A stretch of 64,000 bases of DNA from assembly GCF_003473485.1 (NCBI RefSeq), contig NC_053049.1, positions 15,252,001-15,316,000 of the forward strand. Reading direction: 5' to 3'. The translations under genes and the position numbers were made by a program. Below are positions 10,994-20,685 of this stretch, in pieces; the stretch's first letter is position 1, and each line of letters opens with the position of its first letter. A model generated the notes under the pieces. It was not told the DNA's origin. It saw nothing but the letters and a program-made list of their open reading frames with translations, and made no database searches. The stretch is from Medicago truncatula. Its lineage: Eukaryota; Streptophyta; Magnoliopsida; Fabales; Fabaceae.

Positions 10994-13900
10994 CATTTGA
11001 CAAGATAAAAAATTTAGGTACCCATGTAATGTTGGGTCCTTGAGGGTTAGTTCTTCTAAGAGATCTTTTCTAAAAGCAACATTCTGTCTTTTATGATCAG
11101 ATTTGTCACAGTAGAAACATATCTTCTTAGCCTTCTCAGCCTTTTGTGAACTTTCTGATCCATTGAGATGAGAACGTTCTGAACTAAGAGAAACATTCTT
11201 TTGTTTGATAAATTTTTTCTTAACATGGCATACTGATTCATCATGTCCATACTTATCACAAAAATAAGATTTAATTCTCATTTTAGTCTTAGGTACAAAA
11301 TTCTCAATGATTTTGCTTGGATCTTTAAAGCCTAAGCCAGATTTCTTGGCACTTTCATTTTGAGATCCTAAGATGTTTTGAAAAGTTTCTGTAGATTTTA
11401 TAAAACCTGTAAGATCCTTTTTCAATGTTTCAACTTCCTTTTTCAAAAGTGTGTTTTCCTTTTGTATGTCAGAAGGTATAGAAACAATGTTTTTTTGTTT
11501 TCTGTTTAGTTCTCTTTGTTTTTCTGACATTTCAAAATGAGAATCTTGCAGAATTTTTATGGTCTTTCTAGATTCATCATATTTGTTTTGAAGTATTTCT
11601 TTTTCTTCTTTTAACTCAGAGAGTTCCTTAATTAAAGAGTGACATCTATTAGTTAAGAAGTTTGAATCATATAAGAGACTATCTATTTTATTTTCAAGAT
11701 CTTTATATAAAGAATCAGTTTTATAGATAATTACCTCTTCCTCATCATCTGACTGAGCCATCAGTCCCATGTCTGTATCTCCATCTTCTTGAAGATCTGA
11801 TTCTTCCATGTCATCCCAAGTGTCGCGTCATTTTTTGGAGATCAAGGCTATTTGATTAGCTTTTGACTCACTTTATTATTTCACGACTGAACACATTTTT
11901 TTTAAGGGGAAAAAGTTCAAAACACCCTATATTAAGAGATTTAGGGTTCGGGGGTTGGTTATATTTAGGGAAGGTATTAGCACCCTAAATATTCGTAGTA
12001 CTCTACGAGAACCTCTTGATTTTATTTAATTAATGTGCTATAGACTTGCTTATTATTTTTGAAAAGAATGAATTAAAGTGGAAAAATAAAAGACCTAATT
12101 ATCTACATTTTATTGATTTGGAAGGACATGGTCCTCTGCCTACGTACCCGTGAGGGATCAAAACCTCGTAGTTCGGGGTAGAAAATGACGTTTGATTGGT
12201 TTGGTGTTTTTTATTTGTTTTGAAAAAAGGTTTTAAAATGAAAAGCCAAGTGGCAAATAAGAATTTGTTTGTATTTTTTATATTAAAAGAAAATGACTCA
12301 AAATATGATTAAATTGGTTAAAGTTTGATTAAGAAAATAAAATAAAAGACGGCCACTTGATTTAGGACCAAGGTTTGTTTATGAAAATATTTTTGTGATT
12401 TTTGATTATTTGCATGTTTTTGTTGTTTTTTGGAATATTAGCTAAATTAAAATGTAAAATAACGGAAAGTAAAACGTTTGTAACCTAAGCTAGACGCATA
12501 AAATAAAGCATACACCCACACACACACCCATGCACCTAAACTATTACAAATAAAAACTATTTACATTCTAAGGTCTGCAAGAAAGTAAATGACGGAAATA
12601 AAGTAATTTACATTTCAAACCTAATTTACATTCTAAAATGAATAAGTAAACATGTACAAGAAAATATAAAATAATAATAAAATGCTAAAAGATAAAATTA
12701 AAATGTATGCAAAACTTGAAAGAAATAATAAAAAAAAGGGTTCAAACACAAGGTGGGGTGCAGCAGTGTTCAGGGGCGTTAAATAGCAAGTAAAAAATGA
12801 ATTGGGCTCAAAGAAACAGGATACGGCCGGTTCGGTTCAACACTGGGTCGGGTCCAGGAGAACCGAACCGGTTAGGGAGGTATATATGGGTTGTAAACCC
12901 ATTTTCACTCATTTCCCAAACACGTTTCTCTTTCTTTCCTTTTCTCTCTTCTTATGTTCTTCAATCTCATGAATTTTCCGGCGGTGGTGGCCGGCCAAGA
13001 GTGGCGGCGCCGCCGCCGGAAAATTAAAAGTTTGTCCTTTTTAAAAAAAATATATATTTTTCTACTCCTACTCTCCTCTCTGGTTCCGTTTTTAACCTTA
13101 CAACATTCAAAAACCCGACGTATGAACTTAGATCTAAGAGAGAAGATTCAAACTACCTTTGTTGGAACGATGCTGTTTTGGATCGGAACTTGTTGGTTTG
13201 ATTCGATCTGGATCCGTCGGCTATACCTTTGGTTCGGATTCGGTGCGGTTGAGTCAGATTCGGCGTTGTTGTATTGAAGGGTTAGGTTTCGCGTTCTTGT
13301 GAAACGGCTTGTATGGAGGGGTTTGGAAAATTGTGGATCGTGAATCGTGATGTTGTGAGGGTCGTAGGGAATTTTGAGGGTTTCTTTGTATTGAGACTTT
13401 TTCTTGTGCATGTTTGGATTGAGGTTTGCGGCTAGGGTTTGATACTGGTTCCTCTCCCCTTTCTGTGTTTTGCAGATTTTGTTTTATAGTGTTAGGTTTG
13501 GAGATAATAAGGAAATAACTTGCAGAGGTTGCTACCGTGTTAGTGGATTTGGAAACAAAAGTAAGACCCTATGATTTTGCCTGAAAATGAGGCGTATGGA
13601 AAAAAAGGAAATTTGGACCCTTGCTGGAAATTTTCGGACTTATTGACATTATTGGACAGAACAAAAAATATATAAAAATAGTAATCAACCTTAAAATTAA
13701 AATTAATAAAAGATGGAAATTAGATGATGAAAATAAGAGAAAACATGGCCCGACTCGGAGCCAAAAATGAGGTATTTTAAAATACCTCCCTGCCGAATTT
13801 TTACTGAAAAATCAGAGATCGATCAGAGTCAAGTGACATGTGTCAGTGGGGCCTTAGGTCAAAAATTGGGGTATGACACCAAGTGATCATTGCCTTCTTC

Positions 13901-14868
13901 TTGAATGGAGGTTTTCTTTGAACCTTCTTGATGTCAGGACATTCACTTTTGTAGTGTCCAGTTTTGTTGCACCCAAAGCAAGTGACTTGACTTTTGTCAG
14001 CTTCAGTTTTGGTGCTCATGTTGGTATTTGGAAACTTCTTTCTGATCCGATTTATTCTCAACATCATTCTTTGAATTCTTTTAGAGATTAGTGCAAGTTC
14101 ATCTTCAGCTTCTTCTTCATGAACTTCTTCTAACTCTTGTGGTTCTTGCACATCATCATCAGCTACTGATGAGCTTTGCTGAGATGCTTTCAAGGCAAGT
14201 GTTTTCACCTTCTTCACTGGTTTGTCTCCTTGAAGTACAACTTCATGAGCTCTCAGTGAACCAATGAGATCTTCCAGGTTCATAGATTTTAAATCTTCTG
14301 CCTGAGTAATTGCAGTGACCATAGGTCTCCACATACTTGGAAGACATCTCAATATTTTTCTAATTCTATCATGAGTAGAATATACCTTTTCAAGAGATCT
14401 CATTTCATTTACTATTGTAGTAAATCTAGCATACATCTCATCAATAGTTTCATTTTCACTCATTTCAAAGACTTCAAATTTTCTGACTCCAATGTCAATT
14501 CTGGTTTCTTTGACATGAGATGTACCCTCATGATGTATTTTTAAGGTATCCCATACCTCTTTATCATTCTTACATTCATCAACTCTTTCACTTTCTTCCA
14601 TGGTTAGTGCACATGATAGAAAGAGTCTAGCTTTAGAATTTAACAATACCTGAGCTTTTTCATCTGTTGACCATGCACTTTTTTCTTTGACAGCTCCTTC
14701 TTTGGTTGTTGGAACAAAGTCTCCATATGTGATGATTGTCCACATGTCATTGTCTTGAGATCTAAGAAAGAGTTCCATCTTTCCTTTCCAGAAGTAGTAG
14801 TTTGATCCATCAAAAAGTGGTGGTCTGTTTGATGATCCTCCTTCAGCTATGTACTTGACTTTAGACAT
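10994..14868 (-). pseudogene. gag: Sirevirus gag, split by a nested solo LTR
   Basis: The 5' part is 14868-13879 (330 codons, MSKVKYIAEGG start) with the copia-type Gag region (WKGKMELFL; MYARFTTIVNEMRSLE) and a perfect CX2CX4HX4C zinc knuckle at residues 297-310 (CFGC..GHYKSEC). After a 2,058-bp insertion plus its 5-bp duplication, the same frame resumes at 11815 and runs to 10994. This second part is an acidic start, a long coiled-coil stretch (ELSELKEEKEILQNKYDES) and two decayed knuckles: one has Ser for the first Cys (SYFCDKYGHDESVC), the other Val for the last Cys (CFYCDKSDHKRQNV). Ignoring the insertion, the frame is preserved exactly. Extra knuckles and a coiled coil downstream of gag are seen in Sireviruses. 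Confidence 0.9.
11821..13878 (-). mobile_element. Nested solo LTR (Ty3/gypsy, Tat/Ogre-like)
   Basis: This 2,058-bp block interrupts gag and is flanked by the 5-bp duplication CCAAG (11816-11820 and 13879-13883). On the minus strand it begins TGTCATACCCCAATTTTTGA and ends AAAAAATGACGCGACA, so it has TG...CA ends. There is no second copy, primer site or coding domain between the ends, which is the structure left by LTR-LTR recombination. The termini and the GGTATTAGCACCCTAAATA block resemble Ogre/Tat LTRs of legumes as I know them; family assignment is moderate. A GC-rich patch (12800-13020) is unlike the rest. Confidence 0.8.
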
Positions 14869-14918
14869 ACTTCCTGAATCTTTTCTCTAACACTTGTTTA
14901 AGTGTTCAAACCCTTAGA

Positions 14919-14937
14919 GCCTGGCTCTGATACCAAT
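14919..14937 (-). other. Primer-binding site of the Sirevirus
   Basis: On the minus strand, right after the 5' LTR end, is AT then TGGTATCAGAGCC. TGGTATCAGAGC is complementary to the 3' end of plant initiator tRNA-Met, the usual primer for copia minus-strand synthesis. It marks the 5' LTR as the right-hand one. Confidence 0.92.
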
Positions 14938-16811
14938 TGAAGTTGATAAAATAGTCACAAGGAAGGGGGGGTTTGAATTGTGACCCTTTAAAAATTAAAC
15001 CTGTAACTTAAAATTGATTCTCAAGTTGAAACTTGGAATGGTTAAGTCAACAGCAGACTTCAGAATGTTCTGATGTTTGAGTGCAAAAACAGTTTAATAA
15101 GATAAATGTGTTTGTGTGTGTTGTGTATGCAATAAGTAAAGAGTATAGGGAAGAGAGAATAAACACACAGAGAATTTATAGTGGTTCCCCCAATGTGGGT
15201 TAGTCCACTCCTCACAATCTTGTGAGAGTTTCCACTATGATGCTTGAGATAACCTCTCAAATCCTACACCTTACAATCTTTGTTCACCTGAACAATTACA
15301 ATACTGTATTCTCTAAGCCTCAGCAGGCTTGCACCTTGTTGCTAAGTTAACCACTTAGACTTTTACAACCTTTGCTCAAACTAACACTTTAGTACCCCTA
15401 AAGCTAGATGAGACTTTGTTATAATTTGTTATGGAGGTTGAATGTTTGTGAATCAAACAAAGGAGAAGGAAGAAGTTATCATTCAGATAACAAAGAGTAT
15501 TGATTTGCGCTAAGTAAACGAAAGCCTTAGAGATTGATCAATTTCAGTTTTGCAAAAGCTTCAAACAATCTTTGTTGTTTTCTTGTATGCTTTGCAATGG
15601 TGCAAGTAATGTTGAGCCTTTGATCTCTATTTATAGAGTCTTTGGGCTCATATAGCCGTTGTAAGGTGACCAATGGTGTTATGCCACGTGTCCTGGGCCC
15701 CACAAGCTTTTACTTGAAAATCTGGGTGAACATTCTGAACATCAGAATGTTGTTGAGTTCCCAGGATGAACATCAGAATGTTGCTGTGTTCTTTATTAGA
15801 ATGTTTGATATTCATGATGTTCTTCATCTGGGTTTATCAAGGATGAATGTCAGATGAGTTTCTGGGTCCATTCCATACGTGACATGAGATATGTTCAAGT
15901 TTTATCCTTCAAAAGTTACTTCTCCATATGCATCAAAAGTTGCTTGAAAAAGTAGGATAAAGTTGAAACAAATCTGTCTTGGATTTGGTGCAGGAGAGAG
16001 AGGATAGTGGATCTGCAATCTTCAGGCCCATGCTTCAAGGAGATTTGCTGGATTCATCTCAGAGTACACGTTATCTCTGATGCAAGATCTCCTTTGCTAG
16101 CTTTTCCATCTTTCCACCAACTACACTGTTCATGGCTGGAAGCATGTGCAGAAGTGAACATTCTGATCTCAGAATGTTCCATTTGTTCTTACTTTAGGTT
16201 GATTTATAAGACTTAACTTTTAATGTAATCAAACCTAATAGTAAGATACAACTGAAGTGCAGTGAATGCATCATCTAGGACAATATTCTCTTTGGAATAT
16301 TCCTAGTACTTTAATGTTCATAGTCTTGGATGAACATTAAAGATCCTTTTGACATAGATCCTTGTCCATGCCTTTATTTGTTGATAGATCCATGCAGATG
16401 TACTTTTCTGGACCTTTTATTCATGTCAAGTGTACTTGCATGCTCTTCATGTTCTTGATAAATCTGGGTTGCTTCTGAACAACCTTCTGAACTAGGTTGC
16501 TTCTGAACAACCTTCTGAACTGGGTTGCTTCTGAACCGGGTTGCTTCTGAACGACCTTCTGAACTCTCATCAGAACGTTCTGATCAACTTTCTGATCAAC
16601 ATTCTGAACTAACTTTCTGAACTTCAGAGTTAGTTCATGGATTCAATGTCCTTTGATTTTATGCATCTTGGTATGATTCAAACCTTGTTCCTGTCTTAGT
16701 GAAAACACTCAAGAGCACAAGTTAAATACCAAGGAATTAATCAAAGTCCATTTAATCCTTAATCATTAAAGTTTATTATCTTTAAAATTAATTAGGGATT
16801 TTGCCTCAACA
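14938..16811 (-). repeat. 5' LTR of the Sirevirus
   Basis: It is 1,874 bp, 16 bp longer than the 3' LTR. The difference is an extra part-unit GGTTGCTTCTGAACCG in the short tandem array near 16520-16545. Elsewhere I count about 14 substitutions between the two LTRs by eye (under 1%), implying insertion well under a million years ago at usual plant rates. Flanked on its right by AACAC. Confidence 0.95.
15625..15691 (-). promoter_or_regulatory. LTR core promoter: ABRE/G-box plus TATA box
   Basis: On the minus strand ACACGTGGC (15683-15691) lies about 50 bp upstream of CTCTATAAATAGAG (about 15625-15638). The first is a consensus ABA-response element with a G-box core; the second is a good TATA box. 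This places transcription start near 15600 and makes U3 about 1.2 kb. The same arrangement is conserved in the other LTR. Stress or ABA responsiveness is inference. Confidence 0.65.
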
Positions 16812-16837
16812 AACACTGCTATTAAGCCTTTTAAGAA

Positions 16838-17322
16838 TGAGTTTAATATTATCCTTCGATGTTGTAACAAAATGGTCCTTTAAGTTATATTGGTCATAGA
16901 TAAGTTTTAAGTTTGTAAACATTTTTAGTTTAGTCATTTGCCACATCATAGTCTTGGTTAAGAGAATGACTAAATTGAAAACGTTTACAAATTTAAAAGA
17001 TTTATGTGTGGCCAAAATAATTTGAGTCTGGTACAAACCTCAAACTTAGATACTTATGTGTGACCAAAGTAAACAAAATGACTAAATTGAAAACGTTTAC
17101 AAACTTAAAGGATTTATATGTAGCCAATATAACTTAGAGACCAATTTATTACAAAACTCAAACTTAAAGACTTATATGTGAAATCAATCTATTACGAACC
17201 TCAAACTTAAAATAATTTATCCTATTTTTATTTATTTATAAAGTTTAACATTTGACTGTCTTTTTATTTACTGAATGAAGTATAGAGATTTTGTTTTCTA
17301 AGTGCCTTCCTTCTTTCTATAG
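16838..17322. repeat. AT-rich intronic insertion with internal subrepeats
   Basis: This stretch precedes exon 3 of IMP1 copy 1. A unit reading ACTAAATTGAAAACGTTTAC occurs near 16968 and again near 17081, each followed by a variant of AAACTTAAAGGATTTATATG. Most of it is missing from the equivalent intron of the paralogue (20439-20574), so it is probably another, older insertion. I could not define its ends. Confidence 0.45.
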
Positions 17323-17575
17323 GTTCCAAAGGGTCATGTTTGGGTAGAGGGTGATAACAAACTTAATAGCTACGACTCTAGAAGTTTCGGTCCAATTCCT
17401 TATGGCCTTCTTAAGAGTAAGATATTCTGGATGGTAAGTTTGTGTATGCACCGAAGCCACACATATATACAAGCCTCTACTTCTTTTTTCCCTTTGTTTT
17501 CTTCTCCCTAATCTTTTGATGTTTTATCTGAAGGTATGGCCGTGTAAAGATTTTGGATCGTTAAGGAATAAATGA

Positions 17576-20023
17576 TTTGAAGCTTTCGATCGTATTACAA
17601 ATTACATTTTAAAGGGAAAACAATGCCTAGTGAACCTCGTTTGACCATTTTCTTTGTGATTTGGAACTCACCTACTAAAACATAGGCATTTCAATCGCCT
17701 TATATTTAAATCGTTACATTCTTCTGTTACTTGTATAAACAGTTTACCTTTTACTAATTCAGTATTCATTTGTTGCTCTTAAAATATTGAATAGTAGACA
17801 TGATAGTGGATGATCCCTAATATGTATCTAGATATCATTTCTCTATTTATTGTTTGTTTTGAAACAGTCAGACACAGCATATTATTGATGCTTAAGGAAA
17901 ACTATGATGTGAGGTCCTTCATGTTAAAGATAAAGATCTTAATTGTTACGGTAGACTTTTGATTTAGTAGCAACCTGTAAGATTTATTTTTTTGATAAAA
18001 CTTGTGGATGATCCTCTAAGTAAGAGCTATTGCTCAGGACATTAATTTCTTCCAAGTATTTCAGCAAAATATTTACAGTGATACTAGTTTGGGTTTATGA
18101 ATTAACATCTATTTGAATTTGAGTTAGGTTAATGAGTGTAAGGTAGTTGTTGAGTTGAGTTAATCATAATAAAAGTTTTAAAATCGATTCAAAATGAGTG
18201 ATTTTGTAAAAAGACACATAGGCTATGTTTGACGTTTATGGTTTAGGGTTTAGAATTTATAAGTTCTTATGACAAAAAAATTACTCGTTTTGTAACATTT
18301 TTTTTACGGGCTTATTCAATTAGCTTTTACTTATCATTTTTTCTCTCAATTTTACCTATATCATCTTACTTGAAAATAGTAAATATTAACCAATCATATT
18401 TTTTTTATGTGATTTCATATTTATAAGCTAGTTCAACAACTAATTTTACGACACATTACTCATTCAACCAATCAGCATATATGTTATAAACTATTCTCTC
18501 CGTTTCTTTTTAAGTGTCGTTTTAGTGCGGATTTAACGTTCCTATTTAACTGTCATTTTGGTATTTTAAGGTGATGATTTGTCAAATATATCATTTGTCA
18601 ATTACTCTTATCTTTTTCAATAAAACTAATTAATGTTATATATTTAAAAAACTTAAGTTTGTTTTTTTTAGACAAAGTTTATTTGTTTTTTTAAACAAAG
18701 TTTGTTTCTTAATATTTAAACAAAATTTTGTTACCTATAATAATAGTTAGTAATTGTTAAAAATTTCAAGTGCAAAGTGAAAGAACAGATCTGAGAGAAA
18801 AATAAATAAAAGACTCCATGAATTATCAAAAGGAAGAAAGAGTGGAAGACTCATTGGAAATTGACTTAAATTAATTGAAGAGATGTGTACAATATTTAGA
18901 AAATTGACAATTGTTTGTTATGAGAGAAAGTGTGCAAAAAAAAGGAATTTTTTGGAGAAAAAGATAGGAACTAACAAATGTTTGTTACGAGAGAAATATA
19001 ACATATTAAATTTATTGAAAAGAGAAAGCGTGTGCAAGAAAATAAGAATATATTGGTGGATTAAAATGAGGGCATAATAGAAAGAAAATGTGCAAAAATA
19101 CACTTCGCTCTTTTGATGTTAATATTTTCAAACAATACTAAAAAAGAAACTAAGGAAGTAGTTTAAAATAATTTTTTTTTTAAAATAATTTTTTTTTTTG
19201 TAAAAAAAAAAAAATCTCAGAGCCAATGACAAGGTGACACGTGTCCACACTTAACGTTTTTTTTATTAAAACTAACGGAAACCTAACAGAAGGGACCAAA
19301 ACGAGACTAAAAAAAAATCTTAAAATCCTCAAACAATATTTTTTTAGTTAAGGGACCAAAGCGATACCAATTAAATAGTTAAAGGACCAAAAGAGCATTT
19401 AAGCCAAAAAAGAAACTAAGGAAGTAGTTTATAGCTCAATTGTTTAATCGAACAACTCATTGCTAACTGCTAACGTCTACCATTAAAAACAAAAAATTGA
19501 GCCACATGGTGCCGCATTGATATTTTTTTGTGGTGTCCGGCGTTTAAACACTAAATATTACATATATTATGCATTGTCCTTACCAACTAATTGTGCTCAC
19601 GGGGATCCGCATTTATACATTTGAAATCGGGTGCGGCACGTGGAATTTACCTAAAATACCAGAAAATAGAAAACATCCGAAAAAATATATATTCGCACAT
19701 TGCTCTCTCGTATATTGGTTGTCTTTCTCTGTCCCGGACTTTGTTTTACTTTCATATTTCTTACTTTTAGTTGATTTCAAGTATTAAATAGCAACTAAAA
19801 AGCCATGCCAGTTCATAATGTTTAATTTCATTCTTGAATAAAATGATTGGTTTATATAAAGAACCGCCAAATTATTACTGCTGAATTCTTTCAACCCATG
19901 CAAGCTTTCTCATAACATTAATCGTGGCTTTCTAGTTACTATTGGTGAACGAAACACTAATCTTTCGATACGGATAACAACATCGAGGATTCTTACCTGG
20001 AGGAGAGAGGAGTATTGAGAAAC
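17576..20023. other. Intergenic stretch with MITE-like pieces
   Basis: No gene is seen. 18497-19162 has loosely inverted ends (CTCTCCGTTTCTTTTTA... and ...AAAAAAGAAACTAAGGAAGTAG), a decayed Stowaway-like pattern. 19166-19405 holds a fragment ending in AGGGACCAAAGCGATACC, as in the Mutator-like MITE at 42.4-42.8 kb. A 26-bp sequence AAAAAAGAAACTAAGGAAGT... is repeated exactly at 19140-19165 and 19406-19431 around it. The block from about 19910 is the promoter side of IMP1 copy 2. Confidence 0.5.
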
Positions 20024-20685
20024 ATGGTGCCATTTAGGTCTATTATTAAAGAAGTATGGAAAAATGCATTCTTTGCTGTAAAGTTCTTCTGCGTTATACA
20101 TGTTGCCAGGAACTATCTGATCACAAATGTTATGGTAAGCATGAATACGCTTTCAACTTATCACAGATTTTTTTTTCATGATTAAATTTACTAATCAGTT
20201 CAAATTCTGCAGACTTTTGGTCCTAGCATGCTTCCTACAAATCGATTCGACACCAAGCATCTTTCTTGCTGAAAGGATCTCACCTCGATTTGGCAAAGTT
20301 GCTCGCGGAGATATTTTACATTTACGCTCTCCTCAAAACCCTAAAAAGGAAATCGGAAAGCGCTTGGTTGGATTAGAGGGTGATACCATTACATATGTTT
20401 CTGATTCCGAAAACGGTGATAAGCATGAGACAGTTGTGGTAATGGTCAATTGATTATTAAAAAAAATCTCATTTTTAGTGGATTTTTGTGATTTTGATTA
20501 TGGGTTTTGCTTTGCTACTAATTTGAATGGATTATAGAGATTTTATTTTCTAAGGGCCCTCCTTTTCTCTATAGGTTCCAAAGGGTCATGTTTTGGTAGA
20601 GGGTGATAACAAATAAAATAGCAACGATTCTAGAAATTTCGGTCCTGTTCCTTATGGCCTTATCGAGGGTAGGATATTCTGGAAT
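20024..20685 (+). pseudogene. IMP1-like protease, copy 2, decayed tandem paralogue
   Basis: Exons are 20024-20134, 20213-20438 and 20575-20685, at the same splice positions as copy 1. Exon 1 is the complete 37-codon version (VWKNAFFAVKFFCVIHVARN, an N-terminal anchor). Exon 2 keeps GPSMLPT with the catalytic serine and GKRLVGLEGD with the lysine, but one extra base after CTTCCTACA shifts the frame. Exon 3 has an in-frame TAA at 20614-20616 after VEGDNK. The final exon is not recognisable. Its short introns show what copy 1 looked like before the transposons arrived. The lesions differ from those of copy 1, so the copies decayed independently. Confidence in family is high; no function is expected. 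Confidence 0.85.

Larger units (their letters stand above)
2589..16811 (-). mobile_element. Sirevirus-type Ty1/copia LTR retrotransposon
   Basis: Two near-identical LTRs (2589-4446 and 14938-16811) start TGAAGTTG and end CCTCAACA on the plus strand, and are bounded by the 5-bp duplication AACAC (2584-2588 and 16812-16816). On the minus strand the order is 5' LTR, primer-binding site TGGTATCAGAGC (initiator tRNA-Met type), gag, protease, integrase, reverse transcriptase, RNase H, an extra env-like frame, polypurine tract, 3' LTR. The integrase-before-RT order makes it copia. The long third frame, several AGGGGGAG tracts before the 3' LTR and zinc knuckles in gag are Sirevirus hallmarks. Without the nested solo LTR it is about 12.2 kb. 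By eye the LTRs differ at about 14 positions, so the insertion is young, yet all frames now carry lesions. Confidence 0.95.
2288..16828. mobile_element. Mutator-like MITE (~313 bp) split by the Sirevirus
   Basis: The left arm is 2288-2588 and the last 12 bp or so are at 16817-16828. The ends GGCTTAATAACAG and CTGCTATTAAGCC are inverted repeats, and the arms pair inwards (for example GGCAGTTTTGGCCCCC with GGGCCAAAACTGCGACAG). The 9-bp duplication TTTTAAGAA flanks it at 2279-2287 and 16829-16837. The retrotransposon landed about 12 bp from the right end, so the element is recognisable only when both sides of the 14-kb insertion are compared. Confidence 0.88.
1080..17575 (+). pseudogene. IMP1-like mitochondrial inner membrane protease (S26), copy 1, disrupted
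   Basis: Exons are 1080-1140, 1217-1441, 17323-17433 and 17534-17575, all with GT-AG borders. Exon 2 carries the S26 signal-peptidase catalytic serine box (GGSMLPT) and the lysine box (VKRVIGLEGD). Exon 3 carries GHVWVEGDN and [11 protein letters not shown]. The last exon ends in DFGSLRNK and a stop. Intact homologues cut presequences off proteins in the mitochondrial intermembrane space. Exon 1 is 61 nt where the paralogue has 111 nt: a 50-bp deletion after TCTATTATTA puts the ATG out of frame with the catalytic exon. Intron 2 has grown to about 15.9 kb through nested transposons. I call a pseudogene; an alternative start in exon 2 is possible but would lose the membrane anchor. Family identity is secure, function unlikely. 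Confidence 0.85.

Noticed and set aside
12797..13411. Overlapping frames on both strands in the GC-rich part of the solo LTR
   Set aside because: They lie wholly inside the LTR, have no domain, and open frames are expected by chance in GC-richer DNA.
2589..16811. Plant virus integration (caulimovirid)
   Set aside because: Integrase, copia domain order, LTRs and TSD show an LTR retrotransposon; no movement or coat protein domain.
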